From an uncultured Phascolarctobacterium sp. (GTDB taxonomy: Bacteria; Bacillota; Negativicutes; Acidaminococcales; Acidaminococcaceae), in contig NZ_CAADXO010000072.1 of assembly GCF_900753045.1 (NCBI RefSeq), forward strand, positions 1-23,903: a stretch of DNA of 23,903 bases. Direction: 5' to 3'. Both the position numbers and the translations under genes were made by a program. The notes beneath the pieces were generated by a model. That model did no database searches. It was not told the DNA's origin and saw only the letters and a list, made by a program, of their open reading frames with translations. This document shows, piece after piece, positions 1 to 7,909 of this stretch. How positions within the stretch are numbered: position 1 is the stretch's first letter; every line of letters begins with the position of its first letter.

Positions 1-742
1 ACAGACGATCCAGGCAGCCAGCTTCTTTGAACAGGTTACCAAGCATCAGCATACCAATCAGAGCGGTTACGGAAGGTAACAGCAGGGAGATAACGATAGT
101 GCACATGATCGGGAATGCAACTTTTTCGAAGTGGGAAACCGGACGGAGCTGTTCCATAACGATTTTACGGTCAGCTTCAGTGGTGAACAGTTTCATGATA
201 GGAGGCTGAATCAGCGGAACCAGAGACATGTAGGAGTATGCAGCAACTGCAATTGCACCTAACAGCTGAGGAGCCATTTTAGCAGCCAGGTAAATGGAAG
301 TCGGGCCGTCAGCACCACCGATGATGCCGATAGCAGCAGCTTCTTGTACGGAGAAGCCAAGCAGCATAGCGCCCAGCAGAGCTACGAATACGCCAGCCTG
401 TGCAGCAGCGCCCAGCAGCAGGGTTTTCGGATTAGCCAGCAGAGGACCAAAGTCGGTCATAGCGCCTACGCCCAAGAAGATCAACGGAGGGAATACTTCG
501 TGGTGAATACCGTACATAATAACAGACATAACACCAGGTTCTTCGAAACCGTTTTTAGGAATGTTAGCCAGAATACAACCGAATGCGATCGGGGACAGCA
601 GCAAAGGCTCGAAACCTTTAGCGATAGCCAGATAAAGCAGAACCAGACCAACGCAGATCATGATTACATGACCGCCTGTCAGTGCAGAGAAGCCGGAGTC
701 TGCCCATACAGAAGACAAAGCAACAAAAAATGCCTCAAACAT
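1..742 (-). CDS. Sodium-translocating decarboxylase beta subunit, copy 1 (C-terminus outside window)
   Basis: This is the integral-membrane beta subunit of a biotin-dependent Na+ pump of the glutaconyl-CoA / methylmalonyl-CoA / oxaloacetate decarboxylase family. Family knowledge: it decarboxylates carboxybiotin and exports Na+. Translating the minus strand from ATG at 742 gives 247 residues of hydrophobic sequence before the window ends. It carries the family motif GGADGPT, whose Asp is the functionally essential Asp203 of Klebsiella OadB. By hand alignment it is about 90% identical to copy 2 (about 24 differences in 246 residues), so the two are recent paralogues. GGAGG lies 10 nt upstream of the ATG. 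About 130 residues are missing. The sequence does not show whether the substrate is glutaconyl-CoA or methylmalonyl-CoA, and no alpha subunit or biotin carrier lies in the window. Confidence 0.93.
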   Translation of the reverse strand, partial: MFEAFFVALSSVWADSGFSALTGGHVIMICVGLVLLYLAIAKGFEPLLLSPIAFGCILANIPKNGFEEPGVMSVIMYGIHHEVFPPLIFLGVGAMTDFGPLLANPKTLLLGAAAQAGVFVALLGAMLLGFSVQEAAAIGIIGGADGPTSIYLAAKMAPQLLGAIAVAAYSYMSLVPLIQPPIMKLFTTEADRKIVMEQLRPVSHFEKVAFPIMCTIVISLLLPSVTALIGMLMLGNLFKEAGCLDRL

Positions 743-915
743 GTGAATTTTTCCTCCTTGTTTCCCTTAATTGGGATGTTATAAGTGCAAATAAGCTCCA
801 CAATAATGCTACAACACTTTCATTTTAACTGCATCACCACAGTCTCCCCTAGTCTACCTGTGGTCTACTTGGCGAAGCAAGCAGAACATCAGAAAATGTC
901 ATTTCTTCTTATGAA

Positions 916-930
916 GCTGCTTAAAGCAGC
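916..930. other. Small stem-loop in the spacer between small subunit 1 and beta 1
   Basis: GCTGCT and AGCAGC form a 6-bp stem with a 3-nt loop. There is no U-tract, so it is not a terminator. The 220-nt spacer is about 135 nt longer than the matching spacer in module 2 and holds no credible reading frame. The hairpin could be an mRNA processing or stability element. Confidence 0.3.
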
Positions 931-962
931 AGCACTGCTTTGAAACCTTTTTCAGCTAAATT

Positions 963-1091
963 TTATTTAGCTTTGGTAGGATCTACTACCTGGATTAAAC
1001 TCATCAACATACCTAATCCGATTAGAACTCCAAAGACAATGGTCATGTTGATTATGGCAATCAGCCACGGATTTGTTGTTACAGGACCCAC
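963..1091 (-). CDS. OadG-related small membrane subunit, copy 1 (42 aa, GTG start)
   Basis: This short gene starts with GTG at 1091, preceded by a strong GGAAGAGGTGA ribosome site, and ends with TAA at 963-965. The 42-residue product has a short polar N-terminus (MGPVTTNPW), one hydrophobic helix (about residues 9-35) and a short tail VVDPTKAK. It is nearly identical to the 43-residue protein at 2808-2939, and both sit directly upstream of a decarboxylase beta gene. That supports a real gene and a role as a small membrane subunit of the Na+ pump, comparable to the OadG, delta or epsilon chains that hold such complexes together. The assignment to the OadG-related group is inferred from size, topology and context. 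A 220-nt gap separates it from beta copy 1. Confidence 0.8.
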   Translation of the reverse strand: MGPVTTNPWLIAIINMTIVFGVLIGLGMLMSLIQVVDPTKAK

Positions 1092-1165
1092 TGTTTATCA
1101 CCTCTTCCTAAGATAATTAAAGGGGAACTAGGTTCTATAAGCGTGATGCTTATCTTACTTTAATA

Positions 1166-1208
1166 AGTATAAAGTTATATTTTTTTATCTTCTGTTGCAC
1201 AGGTCACA
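1166..1208 (-). promoter_or_regulatory. Activator-type promoter of decarboxylase module 1 with CRP/FNR-like site
   Basis: Read on the minus strand, a 16-bp site TGTGACCTGTGCAACA (1208-1193) is followed by exactly 21 nt and then a TATACT -10 box (1171-1166). The site has the 5-6-5 layout of CRP/FNR-family operators (TGTGA-N6-CAACA). Its centre would be at about -41.5, the class II activator position. The -35 position reads CAGAAG, which is far from consensus, so the promoter probably needs an activator. The same arrangement occurs upstream of module 2 at 3037-3079. The regulator is not in the window; a Rex-type repressor is an alternative reading of the half-sites. Confidence 0.65.
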
Positions 1209-1292
1209 CTGTTTTTCACGAAACAGTTACTTTATTTACATAATTACTTCACTTTAACTTCTATACTATTTCAAAAGTTCATTAATAGTTTT

Positions 1293-1308
1293 TGTTGCCT
1301 GTGCAACA
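1293..1308. promoter_or_regulatory. Distal palindromic operator upstream of module 1
   Basis: TGTTGCCTGTGCAACA has perfectly symmetric 6-bp arms (TGTTGC / GCAACA) around a 4-bp centre. It resembles the proximal CRP/FNR-like site at 1193-1208, and the centre-to-centre distance is exactly 100 bp. It may be a second binding site for the same regulator or the operator of a second, weaker promoter (TAGTAT at 1268-1263). Confidence 0.5.
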
Positions 1309-1434
1309 GATTGTCATATTCAGTTTGCTAAAATAAATACTGCAAAGCAACAATTTAATATCCTCTCAGTTTTCAATTTGTCTAAAGAGGGATTGGGAGA
1401 ATGCTGAAACGACTGCGAATTTAGTTTTGGCAAT

Positions 1435-1469
1435 AAAAAATAACCAGCTGCGAACTGGTTATTTTTTTT
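1435..1469. terminator. Bidirectional intrinsic terminator
   Basis: TAACCAG (1441-1447) pairs with CTGGTTA (1455-1461) around a 7-nt loop. The stem is flanked by six A on the left and eight T on the right, so it can terminate both strands. For minus-strand transcripts it is the second terminator after beta copy 2. Confidence 0.75.
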
Positions 1470-1526
1470 GCTTTCAAACAGCCACAGTGTGGCGGTTGCA
1501 AGCATATTTATAGTTAAACAAAAGCA

Positions 1527-1556
1527 AAGCCCATCCGGTAAAAACCGGACGGGCTT
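1527..1556 (-). terminator. Terminator of decarboxylase module 2
   Basis: AAGCCCGTCCGG and CCGGATGGGCTT (minus strand) form a 12-bp stem with one wobble pair and a 6-nt loop, followed by TGCTTTTGTTT. It lies just past the stop codon of beta copy 2. A short open frame running through this hairpin on the minus strand is not a gene. Confidence 0.8.
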
Positions 1557-1588
1557 CACTTTTTAGGGAGAGTCATCACACTAACTGT

Positions 1589-2722
1589 TTATTTAGCAAC
1601 AGGGCCAATCATTGCGAGCATGGTACCTGCAGCAACTGCAGTACCGATAACGCCTGCTACGTTAGGACCCATAGCATGCATCAGCAGGAAGTTTGCCGGA
1701 TTAGCCTTTTGACCGACAATCTGAGATACACGGGCAGCCATAGGAACTGCGGATACACCGGCGGAACCAATCAACGGGTTAGTCTTGCCACCGTCTACCA
1801 TGCACATAATCTTACCGAATACTACACCGCCCCAGGTGCCTGCAGCAAAAGCAACCAGACCTAAGCAGATAATCAGGATAGTCTGATAGTTCAGGAAGGC
1901 ATCAGCACTCATGGTCAGACCGGTACCGGTAGCCAGCATGATGGTTACGGTGTTCATCAAAGCATTTTGTGCGGTGTCGGACAGACGTTCAAGGCAGCCT
2001 GCTTCTTTGAACAGGTTACCAAGCATCAGCATACCGATCAAAGCTGTTACCGGCGGCAGCAGCAGAGAAATAACGATGGTGCACATAATCGGGAAAACGA
2101 CCTTTTCAAATTTACTTACCGGACGCAGCTGCTCCATAACAATCTTACGTTCTTTTTCGGTAGTGAACAGCTTCATTACAGGCGGCTGAATCAGCGGTAC
2201 CAAGGACATGTAGGAATAAGCTGCAACGGCAATAGCACCTAAAAGATGCGGCGCCATTTTAGCTGCCAGATAAATAGCGGTCGGGCCGTCAGCACCACCG
2301 ATAATACCGATAGCAGATGCTTCCTGTACAGTAAAGCCCAAAGCCATAGCACCCATCAGGGATACAAATACGCCAATCTGAGCAGCAGCACCTAAAAGCA
2401 AGGTTTTAGGATTAGCAATCAGCGGACCGAAGTCGGTCATTGCGCCAACGCCCAGGAAAATCAACGGCGGGAATACTTCGTGGTGAATACCATACATGAT
2501 AACGGACATAACACCAGGCTGTTCAAAACCGTTTTTAGGAATGTTAGCCAGAATACAACCAAAGGCGATTGGAGAAAGAAGCAAAGGTTCAAAGCCTTTA
2601 CCAATAGCCATATAAAGCAGAACCAGACCAACGCCAATCATAATTACGTTGCCACTTGTCAGAGCAGAAAAACCTGAGTCTGCCCAAACAGAAGCCAAAG
2701 CGACGATAAATGCCTCAAACAT
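1589..2722 (-). CDS. Sodium-translocating decarboxylase beta subunit, copy 2 (377 aa)
   Basis: This is the complete beta subunit of a biotin-dependent Na+-pumping acyl-CoA decarboxylase. Length (377 aa) matches GcdB and MmdB, which are near 375. The protein is hydrophobic almost throughout, with the conserved segment GGADGPT at residues 142-148 (Asp145, equivalent to the catalytic and Na+-binding Asp of OadB) and the conserved C-terminal MHAMGPNVAGV region near residue 350. The start was placed at the ATG at 2722 (MFEAF) because GAGGAGG lies 8 nt upstream and because copy 1 starts with the same residues; an in-frame ATG at 2746 would put this ribosome site inside the gene. It is preceded by the small membrane gene at 2808-2939 and followed by two terminators. 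Its alpha subunit and biotin carrier must be encoded elsewhere. Confidence 0.96.
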   Translation of the reverse strand: MFEAFIVALASVWADSGFSALTSGNVIMIGVGLVLLYMAIGKGFEPLLLSPIAFGCILANIPKNGFEQPGVMSVIMYGIHHEVFPPLIFLGVGAMTDFGPLIANPKTLLLGAAAQIGVFVSLMGAMALGFTVQEASAIGIIGGADGPTAIYLAAKMAPHLLGAIAVAAYSYMSLVPLIQPPVMKLFTTEKERKIVMEQLRPVSKFEKVVFPIMCTIVISLLLPPVTALIGMLMLGNLFKEAGCLERLSDTAQNALMNTVTIMLATGTGLTMSADAFLNYQTILIICLGLVAFAAGTWGGVVFGKIMCMVDGGKTNPLIGSAGVSAVPMAARVSQIVGQKANPANFLLMHAMGPNVAGVIGTAVAAGTMLAMIGPVAK

Positions 2723-2807
2723 AGAATAATCCTCCTCTGGGCCCATATCGGGAAAATAAGTGCATTTTTTAATAGATTAGACAGGGCAAAACTTTGCATC
2801 ATTTGCT

Positions 2808-2939
2808 TCAATGCTTATTTCTAGTAGGGTCAACCAACTGAATCATACTCATTAGTACACCTAAAGCAATGAGCACACCAAAAACGATTGTCATGTTGAT
2901 AATAGAAATCAGCCACGGATTAGTTGTTACGGAACCCAT
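2808..2939 (-). CDS. OadG-related small membrane subunit, copy 2 (43 aa)
   Basis: The gene starts at ATG 2939 with GGAAGGGGTGA just upstream and ends with TGA at 2808-2810. The 43-residue product has the N-terminus MGSVTTNPW, one transmembrane helix and the tail LVDPTRNKH. It differs from the copy at 963-1091 at only a handful of positions. The downstream beta gene begins 85 nt later and has its own GAGGAGG site. Conservation of both the product and its place directly before beta in two modules argues strongly that it is translated. Its suggested role, as a small anchoring subunit of the decarboxylase complex, is inferred from context. Confidence 0.82.
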   Translation of the reverse strand: MGSVTTNPWLISIINMTIVFGVLIALGVLMSMIQLVDPTRNKH

Positions 2940-3036
2940 ATAAATCACCCCTTCCAAATAAATTTAAATATAATATTTACCGCAATATGCTTCCGGATAT
3001 TTGACTTCAAACACCCCTTTTTGCCTTGCTGAATTA

Positions 3037-3079
3037 AGTATAAAAATAATTCTGCTGTTATTCCGTTGCTTATGTCACA
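3037..3079 (-). promoter_or_regulatory. Activator-type promoter of decarboxylase module 2 with CRP/FNR-like site
   Basis: On the minus strand TGTGACATAAGCAACG (3079-3064) is followed by exactly 21 nt and TATACT (3042-3037), the same geometry as at module 1. The -35 position reads CGGAAT, far from consensus. The 21-nt spacers of the two promoters differ in sequence while the site and the -10 box are kept, which suggests selection. The predicted leader to the small gene is about 90 nt. Confidence 0.65.
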
Positions 3080-3200
3080 CATAATAAACGGACGGTCTTA
3101 GTTTACTTACAGATTGTATTCGTTTTAAATTTGTTATTGTTATTAAAATTTAAAAAGCACTTTTGTTATTGAAAAGGATTAGTTTACTTATGTAACTTAA

Positions 3201-3227
3201 AAAAGCAGGCTCTTTGAGCTTGCTTTT
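3201..3227. terminator. Bidirectional terminator, second in tandem after the RND operon
   Basis: AAAAGCAGGCTC pairs with GAGCTTGCTTTT (one wobble) around a TTT loop, with T or A tracts on both sides. It separates the RND operon from the promoter of decarboxylase module 2. The rest of 2940-3356 holds only that promoter and the next terminator; no gene is seen. Confidence 0.7.
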
Positions 3228-3321
3228 TATATCAGAACAACCATTAACTTCTATGCTATTATTTCTGTATAAAATTTAAAATATGCATTTTACTGCCTAA
3301 CATCAGCTATTGAAAATTAAA

Positions 3322-3345
3322 AACGCCGCTCGTTTGAGCGGCGTT
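3322..3345 (-). terminator. Terminator of the RND efflux operon
   Basis: AACGCCGCTC and GAGCGGCGTT form a perfect 10-bp GC-rich stem with a 4-nt loop, followed on the minus strand by a T-rich tail. It begins 11 bp past the stop of the permease gene. Confidence 0.88.
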
Positions 3346-3356
3346 TTTTAGCAACA

Positions 3357-6300
3357 TTACAGCTGTTCGGTTACATTGTCTTCAGGAGTCCCCTTCTTTT
3401 TGCGGCTGAAGAAGCGTTCAACAACTACAAAGAGTACAGGAATCAGGAAGATACCAAAAAGAGTAGCAATGGTCATACCACCAACTACGGCGTTACCCAT
3501 GGATACACGCGCGCCGGCGCCCGGGCCGGTAGCAATAGCCAAAGGCAGACAGCCTAAGATGAAGGCGAAGGATGTCATCAGGATAGGACGCAGACGGACA
3601 TGAGCAGCCTCAACAGCCGCATGTACAACATCCATGCCCTGCTCCATATTCATCTTCGCATATTCAACAATCAGAATAGCGTTCTTTGCTGCCAAGCCGA
3701 TCAATGTAATCAGGCCGATCTGCATATAAACGTCATTCTGCAGGCCACGTGCATACTGTACCAGGAAGCAGCCGAAAACTGCGGAAGGTACGGACAACAG
3801 TACAGCCAGAGGAATAGTCCAGCTTTCGTACAGAGCTGCCAGACACAGGAATACGAAAATCAAAGAGATGATAAAAATCTGAGTGGAACGGTTGCCTGCT
3901 TCAATCTCATCAAGGCTCTGACCGGTCCATTCGTATGTGTAGGTGTTAGGCAGAACCTGCTTAGCAACCTCTTCAATGGCAGCCATAGCCTGACCGGAGG
4001 AATAACCGCTGGCCGGGTCACCGGAAATCTTAATCGCACTGGCACCGTTAAAGCGTGTCATAACAACAGAGCTGTTCTTAGGAGAAGGCTTTACAAGTGT
4101 ATTCAGCGGAATAGATTTACCATCGTTGCTGCGTACAAAGAAGTAACGCATATCCTCTACACTGGTACGATATTTTTCATCAGCCTGCATAACAACCTTC
4201 CATGTACGGCCGAAGTTATTGATATCATTGATTTCGTTACCGCCTAAGAAGGCCTGCAATGCGGAATAAACAGTAGATACAGGCACATTCATGGACTGTG
4301 CCTTTTCACGGTCAACCTCAAACTGATACATAGGAGTATTGGTGTTCAAGGTGGTGTATAGCATACCGATTTCCGGACGCTTGCGGCAAGCAGCCAAAAA
4401 TTCATTAGCACGCTCACCCATAGTGTTAACATCCTCACCGCCAAGGTTCATGAGATAAAGGCTCAAGGTACCGGTACTGGAAGCACCCGGCAGAGAAGGC
4501 GGCTGGAAGGCCATAACGGTTGCATCAGGAATCTGTGCGCCCATACCGAAAATCATCGGAATAATATCCTGTACGCTGTTGCTGCGCTTACTGTAGTCCT
4601 CCATAGAAACTACTGCCAGACCGGCGTTAGCCTTCTGACCCATGGACAGAATATCAATACCGCTAACCTCCATAACATTTTTAACACCAGGTAACTTTCT
4701 CATATTTTGGGAAAGGCCTGCCATAATCTGCTGTGTACGATTACTGGAAGCACCTTCAGGCAGAGCAATAGATACAGCAGTCATACCCTGGTCCTCGTTC
4801 GGTACAAAGCCTGTCGGCGTTGCCTTCGCCAGGAAACCGATGCAGATAACCACAATAACAAGACAGGTCAGGACAAGCTTAGATTTGCGGATGCAGCCTT
4901 CAACGTTTTTCACGTATTTGGCCAGCGTTCTTGCAAACCAATCGTCAAATGCTTTTACAGCCTTGCCGATAAAGCCCTTCGGCGCCTCTTCCTTCTTGAC
5001 CAGAATCAAAGAGCAGAGCGCAGGAGTCAGAGACAAAGCAATAATCGCAGAAAGCATCATAGATACAGAAATCGTGATAGCGAACTGCTTGTACAATTCA
5101 CCGACAGTACCGCCTGTAAAGGCTACAGGAATAAATACCGCAGAAAGTACGAAAGCAATAGCCACAACAGGGCCGGAAACCTCGTTCATAGCGCGGTAGG
5201 TTGCCTCCTTAGGAGACATACCGTTTTCCTGAATATGATGCTCTACTGCCTCTACTACAACGATAGCGTCATCGACAACAAGGCCGATAGCCAAAATCAT
5301 TGCGAAAGCAGTCAGAGTGTTGATAGTAAAGCCTAAAATAACGAAGGAAGCGAAGGTACCAATCAAAGATACCGGTACAGCCAGAATAGGAATCAAGGTT
5401 GCACGCCAGCTGCCCAGGAACATGAATACTACCAGGATAACCAGAATCAAGGCTTCAACGAAGGTATGCGCAACCTTCTCCAGGGATTCGGTAATAAACT
5501 GGGTATTATCCTGAATAACAATCAGCTTCATATCGTCAGGGAAACGGCTTTCAGCGTCCTTTAATACCTCGCGGATATTTTTAACAGTTTCGATAGCATT
5601 CGCATCGGAGGTCAGGGATACCGGGAATACAACGGAGTCGCCGCCGTTCAGCTTACTGGTGATAAGGTCATTACGCGGACCTTCTTTAATAGTTGCAATA
5701 TCCTTCAGCTTCAGGTTATCGCCATTGTTGGAACGAATAATTACGTTACCGAATTCCTCAGGCGTATTCAGACGGCCCTGAGCACTTGCGGAATAGGTAC
5801 GCTCCTGCTTATCAACGGTAGGACGGTTACCGATAGAACCAACAGCTGCCTGAATGTTTTGCGTTTTGATAGCGTTGGAAACGTCGGTTACGGTTACGCC
5901 CAGCTGTGCCATTTTTTCAGGGTTCAGCCAGATACGGACTGCATATTCCGGACCATATTCGCTAACGGTGGATACACCCTTAACACGCTTTACGGCATCC
6001 AGGAAGTTTGCATCCGCATATGTTCTCAAGAACATAGCGTCATAAGTATTTTTCGGAGAATAAAGACCAAAATACATAATGGTCTCGGCAGATTCCTTAG
6101 CAGTGGTTACACCATAACCGGAAACCTCGCTCGGCAGGGAGCTGGTTGCCTGGGATACACGGTTCTGAACCTCTACAGAAGCGATATCTGCGTTTTTCTC
6201 CAGGTTGAACTCAACATTAAGCTTGTACTCACCACTGGAGGTACTTACAGAGGACATGTTCAGCATATTTTCTACGCCGCTGACCTTCTGCTCAATGGTC

Positions 6301-6488
6301 TGTGCTACAGCCTTTTCAACGATATCGGCACTTGCACCTACATAGTTGGTGTTTACGCTGATACGCGGTTTGGTAATGTTAGGATATTGAGCGATAGGCA
6401 GGCTGAAGCCGGCAATCGTGCCCAATAAGGTAATAATAATCGCCAGTACTATCGCAAATACAGGGCGATCAATAAAGAAACGAGCCAT
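3357..6488 (-). CDS. RND multidrug efflux permease, HAE-1 (AcrB/MexB) family
   Basis: This is the inner-membrane, proton-driven pump of a tripartite efflux system that expels drugs, bile salts or other hydrophobic compounds through the outer membrane. The 1043-residue length is typical of the family. The N-terminus MARFFIDRPVFA matches AcrB. The proton-relay aspartates are present in GLVVDDAIVVVE (Asp406-Asp407), and the TM10 lysine lies in GLAAKNAILIVE. Large periplasmic domains follow TM1 and TM7. It starts 13 nt after the adaptor gene stop, with GGAGG placed right behind that stop, so the two are co-transcribed and coupled. No TolC-like outer-membrane channel gene is present nearby. Substrate cannot be read from the sequence. 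Confidence 0.96.
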   Translation of the reverse strand: MARFFIDRPVFAIVLAIIITLLGTIAGFSLPIAQYPNITKPRISVNTNYVGASADIVEKAVAQTIEQKVSGVENMLNMSSVSTSSGEYKLNVEFNLEKNADIASVEVQNRVSQATSSLPSEVSGYGVTTAKESAETIMYFGLYSPKNTYDAMFLRTYADANFLDAVKRVKGVSTVSEYGPEYAVRIWLNPEKMAQLGVTVTDVSNAIKTQNIQAAVGSIGNRPTVDKQERTYSASAQGRLNTPEEFGNVIIRSNNGDNLKLKDIATIKEGPRNDLITSKLNGGDSVVFPVSLTSDANAIETVKNIREVLKDAESRFPDDMKLIVIQDNTQFITESLEKVAHTFVEALILVILVVFMFLGSWRATLIPILAVPVSLIGTFASFVILGFTINTLTAFAMILAIGLVVDDAIVVVEAVEHHIQENGMSPKEATYRAMNEVSGPVVAIAFVLSAVFIPVAFTGGTVGELYKQFAITISVSMMLSAIIALSLTPALCSLILVKKEEAPKGFIGKAVKAFDDWFARTLAKYVKNVEGCIRKSKLVLTCLVIVVICIGFLAKATPTGFVPNEDQGMTAVSIALPEGASSNRTQQIMAGLSQNMRKLPGVKNVMEVSGIDILSMGQKANAGLAVVSMEDYSKRSNSVQDIIPMIFGMGAQIPDATVMAFQPPSLPGASSTGTLSLYLMNLGGEDVNTMGERANEFLAACRKRPEIGMLYTTLNTNTPMYQFEVDREKAQSMNVPVSTVYSALQAFLGGNEINDINNFGRTWKVVMQADEKYRTSVEDMRYFFVRSNDGKSIPLNTLVKPSPKNSSVVMTRFNGASAIKISGDPASGYSSGQAMAAIEEVAKQVLPNTYTYEWTGQSLDEIEAGNRSTQIFIISLIFVFLCLAALYESWTIPLAVLLSVPSAVFGCFLVQYARGLQNDVYMQIGLITLIGLAAKNAILIVEYAKMNMEQGMDVVHAAVEAAHVRLRPILMTSFAFILGCLPLAIATGPGAGARVSMGNAVVGGMTIATLFGIFLIPVLFVVVERFFSRKKKGTPEDNVTEQL

Positions 6489-6501
6489 CTAGCCAACCTC
6501 C

Positions 6502-7689
6502 TTATTGCTTCTTGCCGGCGGTAGCACTGTTGTCAACAGTAGTATCCAGATCAGCCTCAGTCATCGGCTGCGGGTTAACCTGAGCACCCTGTCTGATCTT
6601 GCCGGTGCCTTCAACTACGATTGTCTCATCGCCGGTCAGACCGCCTTCAACCATATAGAAACGGCCGACGGAAGGACCAAGAGTTACTTCCTTCATGGTA
6701 ACCTTGTTGTCGCTGCCAACAACATAAACAAATTTCTTATACATCAATTCAACAACTGCACGCATAGGAATCAAGAGAGCATCCTTTTTGGTGCCTGCGG
6801 TTGCCTGTACGTGAGCAAACATGCCCGGCAGCAGACGACGTGCAGGGTTTCTGAACAAAGCCTTGACAGTCATGGTACCGGTGTTATCGTTGATACCGCG
6901 GTTAACCTCTGCAACAGTGCCTTTCAAATCATATGTACTGCCATCACTCAGAACAACAGTCAGGTTGTCAAGAGAAGCAGCGCCGCTGTTATCATGAGCA
7001 CCGGAAAGCTTCAGATATTCCGGCTCAGCGATGCTGAACTGTACGAATACGGGATCAGTGTTGCTGATTTTTGCCAGTGTAGTCTGGCCTGCGGTTACAT
7101 AGTTGCCAACCTCCAGCGCGGTGGTATCAATACGACCGCTGAACGGAGCGGAAACGCTGGTATCGGTCATGTTGATCTGCGCATTTTCCAGAATTGCTTC
7201 CTGCGCGTTTACAGAAGCCTGTGCCTGATCGCGCTGCATAATAGCATTATCCAGAACCTGCTTGGAAATTGCATTCTGTGCATACAGAGTGCTGTAACGT
7301 TCTGCGTTCAGAGCAGCGTTAGCCAGAGCCGCACGTGCATTAGCAAGGCCTGCCTGTGCATTGAGCACATTAGCCTGATAAGTACGCTGGTCAATAGCAT
7401 ACAAGGTCTGGCCTGCGCTTACAGTGTCACCGCCCTTGAAATACTTAGCTGTAATCTGGCCGCTTACCTGAGCCTTCAGCTCCATTTCCTGCTGAGCCTG
7501 TACAAAGCCTGTATAATCATATACCAGAGGGGTGTCACGCTTAATAACCTTCATGGTTTTAACCAATGTTGCCTGATTACCGCCCTGCTGCTGTTTTTGA
7601 CCGCAGCCTGCAACGCTCAGTACAAAGGTTGCCGCCAGCGCCGCAGCCATTGCTTTTCTCGCACGGCCGGAGCGAATAAAACTTAACAT
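6502..7689 (-). CDS. RND efflux periplasmic adaptor lipoprotein (AcrA/MexA family)
   Basis: This is the membrane-fusion protein that links the RND pump to an outer-membrane channel. The 395-residue product has a positively charged N-terminus, a hydrophobic stretch and the lipobox SVAGC with Cys29 as the lipidated residue. Then come the biotinyl-lipoyl half motif (VQAQQEMELKAQVSGQI), a long alpha-helical hairpin rich in Ala and Gln (about residues 100-175), the second lipoyl half (SVSAPFSGRID), a beta-barrel and a membrane-proximal domain. ATG at 7689 has GGAGG 7 nt upstream. It is the first gene of the operon; the permease follows after 13 nt. Confidence 0.95.
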   Translation of the reverse strand: MLSFIRSGRARKAMAAALAATFVLSVAGCGQKQQQGGNQATLVKTMKVIKRDTPLVYDYTGFVQAQQEMELKAQVSGQITAKYFKGGDTVSAGQTLYAIDQRTYQANVLNAQAGLANARAALANAALNAERYSTLYAQNAISKQVLDNAIMQRDQAQASVNAQEAILENAQINMTDTSVSAPFSGRIDTTALEVGNYVTAGQTTLAKISNTDPVFVQFSIAEPEYLKLSGAHDNSGAASLDNLTVVLSDGSTYDLKGTVAEVNRGINDNTGTMTVKALFRNPARRLLPGMFAHVQATAGTKKDALLIPMRAVVELMYKKFVYVVGSDNKVTMKEVTLGPSVGRFYMVEGGLTGDETIVVEGTGKIRQGAQVNPQPMTEADLDTTVDNSATAGKKQ

Positions 7690-7811
7690 AAAAAAACCTC
7701 CTTCACCTTCACTCTGAAACTACTCAATATATATAATGACAAATTAGACTGCTATATTGTCGATAGCACCTTTACCTGAAAATATTCCTGCTCCAGTTTC
7801 AGAATACTACT

Positions 7812-7840
7812 ATTATAATGGACATTTTTCAGAAAAGCAA
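7812..7840 (-). promoter_or_regulatory. Promoter of the RND efflux operon
   Basis: On the minus strand TTGCTT (7840-7835), a 17-nt spacer and a perfect TATAAT (7817-7812) precede the adaptor gene, with a leader of about 115 nt. Confidence 0.6.
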
Positions 7841-7909
7841 ACGTCATTTAAGCAGTTTTCGCCGCTTTTTCTTGCATTTTCTTGCATTATCTTCTTCTCA
7901 CAAATTTTA

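Noticed and set aside
1320..1559. Minus-strand open frame of 79 codons after beta copy 2
   Set aside because: It runs through two intrinsic terminator hairpins, has no ribosome site and no recognisable protein features.
6505..7686. 393-codon plus-strand open frame opposite the RND adaptor gene
   Set aside because: It mirrors the adaptor gene almost exactly, lacks a ribosome site and its translation looks like antisense of an Ala/Gln-rich gene.
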